Positions 62,520 through 64,000 of a stretch of 64,000 bases of DNA are shown here, one piece after another. This stretch comes from Mesostigma viride (taxonomy: Eukaryota > Streptophyta > Mesostigmatophyceae > Mesostigmatales > Mesostigmataceae). Each line of letters begins with the position of its first letter. Position 1 is the first letter of the stretch. The stretch is from NCBI GenBank assembly GCA_009746045.1, contig RPFO01001598.1:1288227-1352226 (forward strand), in the 5' to 3' direction. A program made the translations under genes and the position numbers. Below the pieces are notes generated by a model. That model saw only the letters and a list, made by a program, of their open reading frames with translations. It made no database searches and was not told where the DNA came from.

Positions 62520-63960
62520 GGTTTACTCGAGGCTCCTAGATCGCCATCGGCATCGCCTGAGCCCAAACGCATGCAGCCGCCCTAGTGAAGAACCTCGCTG
62601 GCGCGAGGTCGCCTTCGATCGACATCAACTCCCTCGCGACTATTGGCACCGAATATCCCGGAACATTTCATGGATAATGTGTTACATACGGGACGCACGC
62701 CGATCGCTTCTCGCACACGTGCTGGCCAGCGCCTCTACCCGACTTGAATCGCCTTAATCTGCCGAGCGGCGCGGCACGGCTACCCACTTCACTGCTGACC
62801 GCCTGCCCAGCTTCGCTCGCCCTCGCCTTCAGCACATCGCTCTCTGCTCGATCCCTCCTCGGGCGCTCCGACGCCGAGCTCTGGCCCCCCCACCCCCCGG
62901 CCGCCCCCACATTCGTGACCGAATTGACCACCTTTAATTTGCGCCCTCCTTAGGGAGCAGCACGTGACCTCCTCGCTGCAGATGTGGCGGCCATGGGAGG
63001 CATGCTGGCTGCCGAGCTTCCCCTCCGCCTCCACCACCGCCACCGCCACCGCCACCGCCAGGCTGCCACCTCCACCCTCCTCGCCTCTACCGCCACCACC
63101 AACGCCATAACCGCCCAGCTCCTCGCGCCCGACATGCAAGTGGCTCGCGGACCACGCCGGCCATCGCCATCGAGTGCTTGCAAAATACCGCATGGACAGG
63201 CCTCACCGCGCCCAGGCGGTGAAGGACATTGCCGCCAGGCCAGCCCCTGCTGCCGGGCCATGGCCGGCGATGCACCTCCCGCACCCAGACCTGGGTCGCC
63301 ATGCTGCTGAACCACACCACCTCGATCACCTCCGCCAGATGTCGCCGCTCAGCTCAATTAAGCAACAGACGCTCGAACTCCGCGAGGAGGCCTTGAGCTC
63401 GACACAAGTGGAGCCAAGTAAAACGTCATCGTCAAGTACTTCTTCCGGCCTGACACTGAGGAAGCTGCGTTTTTTAGTCGGACAGCGTCGGGGAAGGAGC
63501 CATACATGCAGGCCAGGGCCAGCGACTACGGTGGAAAGAATGATTTACAGGTGGAGGCGAATCAGTGCCTTCAGTATAAGCGACCAGCCGGGCAGCCAGA
63601 TGAGTTGTACCTCCGAGACCCTTGCCAAGGCATTCGAGAACAAAGTCCTTGTATTCCCATGGCTCTCACTGGCGCGAGGTCAGGCTGGGGGCGATCCGCC
63701 TTCCGCGCTCGCGCCCGGCGGTAATTAAGGCTGGACCGTTCCCGCTGCTCCTCACCTTTAACACCATTGGCGGATAAGCTGGAGTTCCTCATGAGCGTCG
63801 CAAGCGGCTCGGTGGGACCTCCTATACATGCACGCTGAACGGCGACTTGACCCCAGGGCGCAGCAACTATGGCGATGGGATCGAGCTCTGGCCGACGTAC
63901 GTAGTACCTCCAGCTCCGGCGAGCAGCAGGGAAGCAGCCGGTTTGCTGGAGGTGGGCTAG
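62520..63960 (+). pseudogene. Second LINE ORF1-like remnant
   Basis: Readable blocks switch frame. An Ala-rich helical region lies at 62960-63120. VIVKYFFRPDTEEAAFFSRT runs from about 63429, leading to QARASDYGGKNDLQVEANQC. IRLPRSRPAVIKAGPFPLLL comes near 63697 and GTSYTCTLNGDLTPGRSNYG near 63810. The last two match the RLP...KAGPPPVVLT and LVDTSWSLDDDLTPAQ order of the 10.3-kb copy. It is heavily decayed, with stop codons. It could also be a gag remnant; the link to ORF1 rests on the shared C-terminal order. Confidence 0.4.
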
Positions 63961-64000
63961 CTGCGATCTATACGTTTCGACCACAAGCCATGGCAGGCGG

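Overview
This is eukaryotic nuclear DNA. It has GT-AG introns, several transposon families, long low-complexity arrays and no bacterial operon structure. The mix of a Ty3/gypsy-type retroelement, L1-type LINE ORF1, CACTA elements, an HTH-DDE transposase and GC-rich Ala/Gly/Pro coding repeats would suit a repeat-rich alga or another protist. I cannot name the organism, and I see no ordinary host housekeeping gene. Nearly the whole window is transposable elements nested inside one another.

Left edge (1-5.3 kb, minus strand): the 5' part of a gypsy-like retrotransposon. It has a small RNase H1 N-terminal-like ORF, gag with a CCHC knuckle, a DTGAS protease and the first residues leading into reverse transcriptase. 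A 493-bp MITE with a 4-bp target duplication splits pol. From 5.4 kb on the plus strand runs a decayed L1-type ORF1 (coiled coil, RRM-like region, C-terminal domain). It is cut by two small elements (6495-8232 and about 8577-10264) and then by a very large one.

The main observation is a candidate giant transposon of about 50.9 kb (10527-61458). It is bounded by perfect 36-bp terminal inverted repeats and flanked by GTAC on both sides. With one GTAC kept, the LINE ORF1 reads through in frame from 10526 to 61463 and ends at 61528. The element carries a MYND-finger protein, a divergent ubiquitin-specific-protease-like gene, a multi-exon HTH/CENP-B-DDE transposase with a Tudor-like tail, a 2-oxoglutarate/Fe(II) oxygenase and a protein kinase. 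Two further large elements lie inside it. One is a 7.5-kb CACTA element (17893-25430) that splits the transposase gene. The other is a 25.6-kb element (31421-56985) with perfect 29-bp inverted repeats and a TTC target duplication. The 25.6-kb element encodes a very large protein with a DUF7869-like, RNase H-fold transposase-type domain (50618-55788), a second gutted copy of that gene (37.2-39.8 kb) and a Cys-rich/poly-Gln protein gene. That last gene is itself split by a second CACTA element (42992-48598). Each of these splits is precise: removing the insert with one target copy restores the reading frame.

The rest is repeats: two near-perfect palindromes of about 0.56 and 0.61 kb, long hexanucleotide C-rich arrays, a 485-bp (AGTG)n tract, 106-, 149- and about 173-bp tandem arrays, and a dispersed foldback MITE. 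Many otherwise intact ORFs carry one single-base indel, often in a homopolymer. These could be assembly errors or early decay. The right edge (61.5-64 kb) holds another LINE ORF1-like remnant and a 201-bp MITE.
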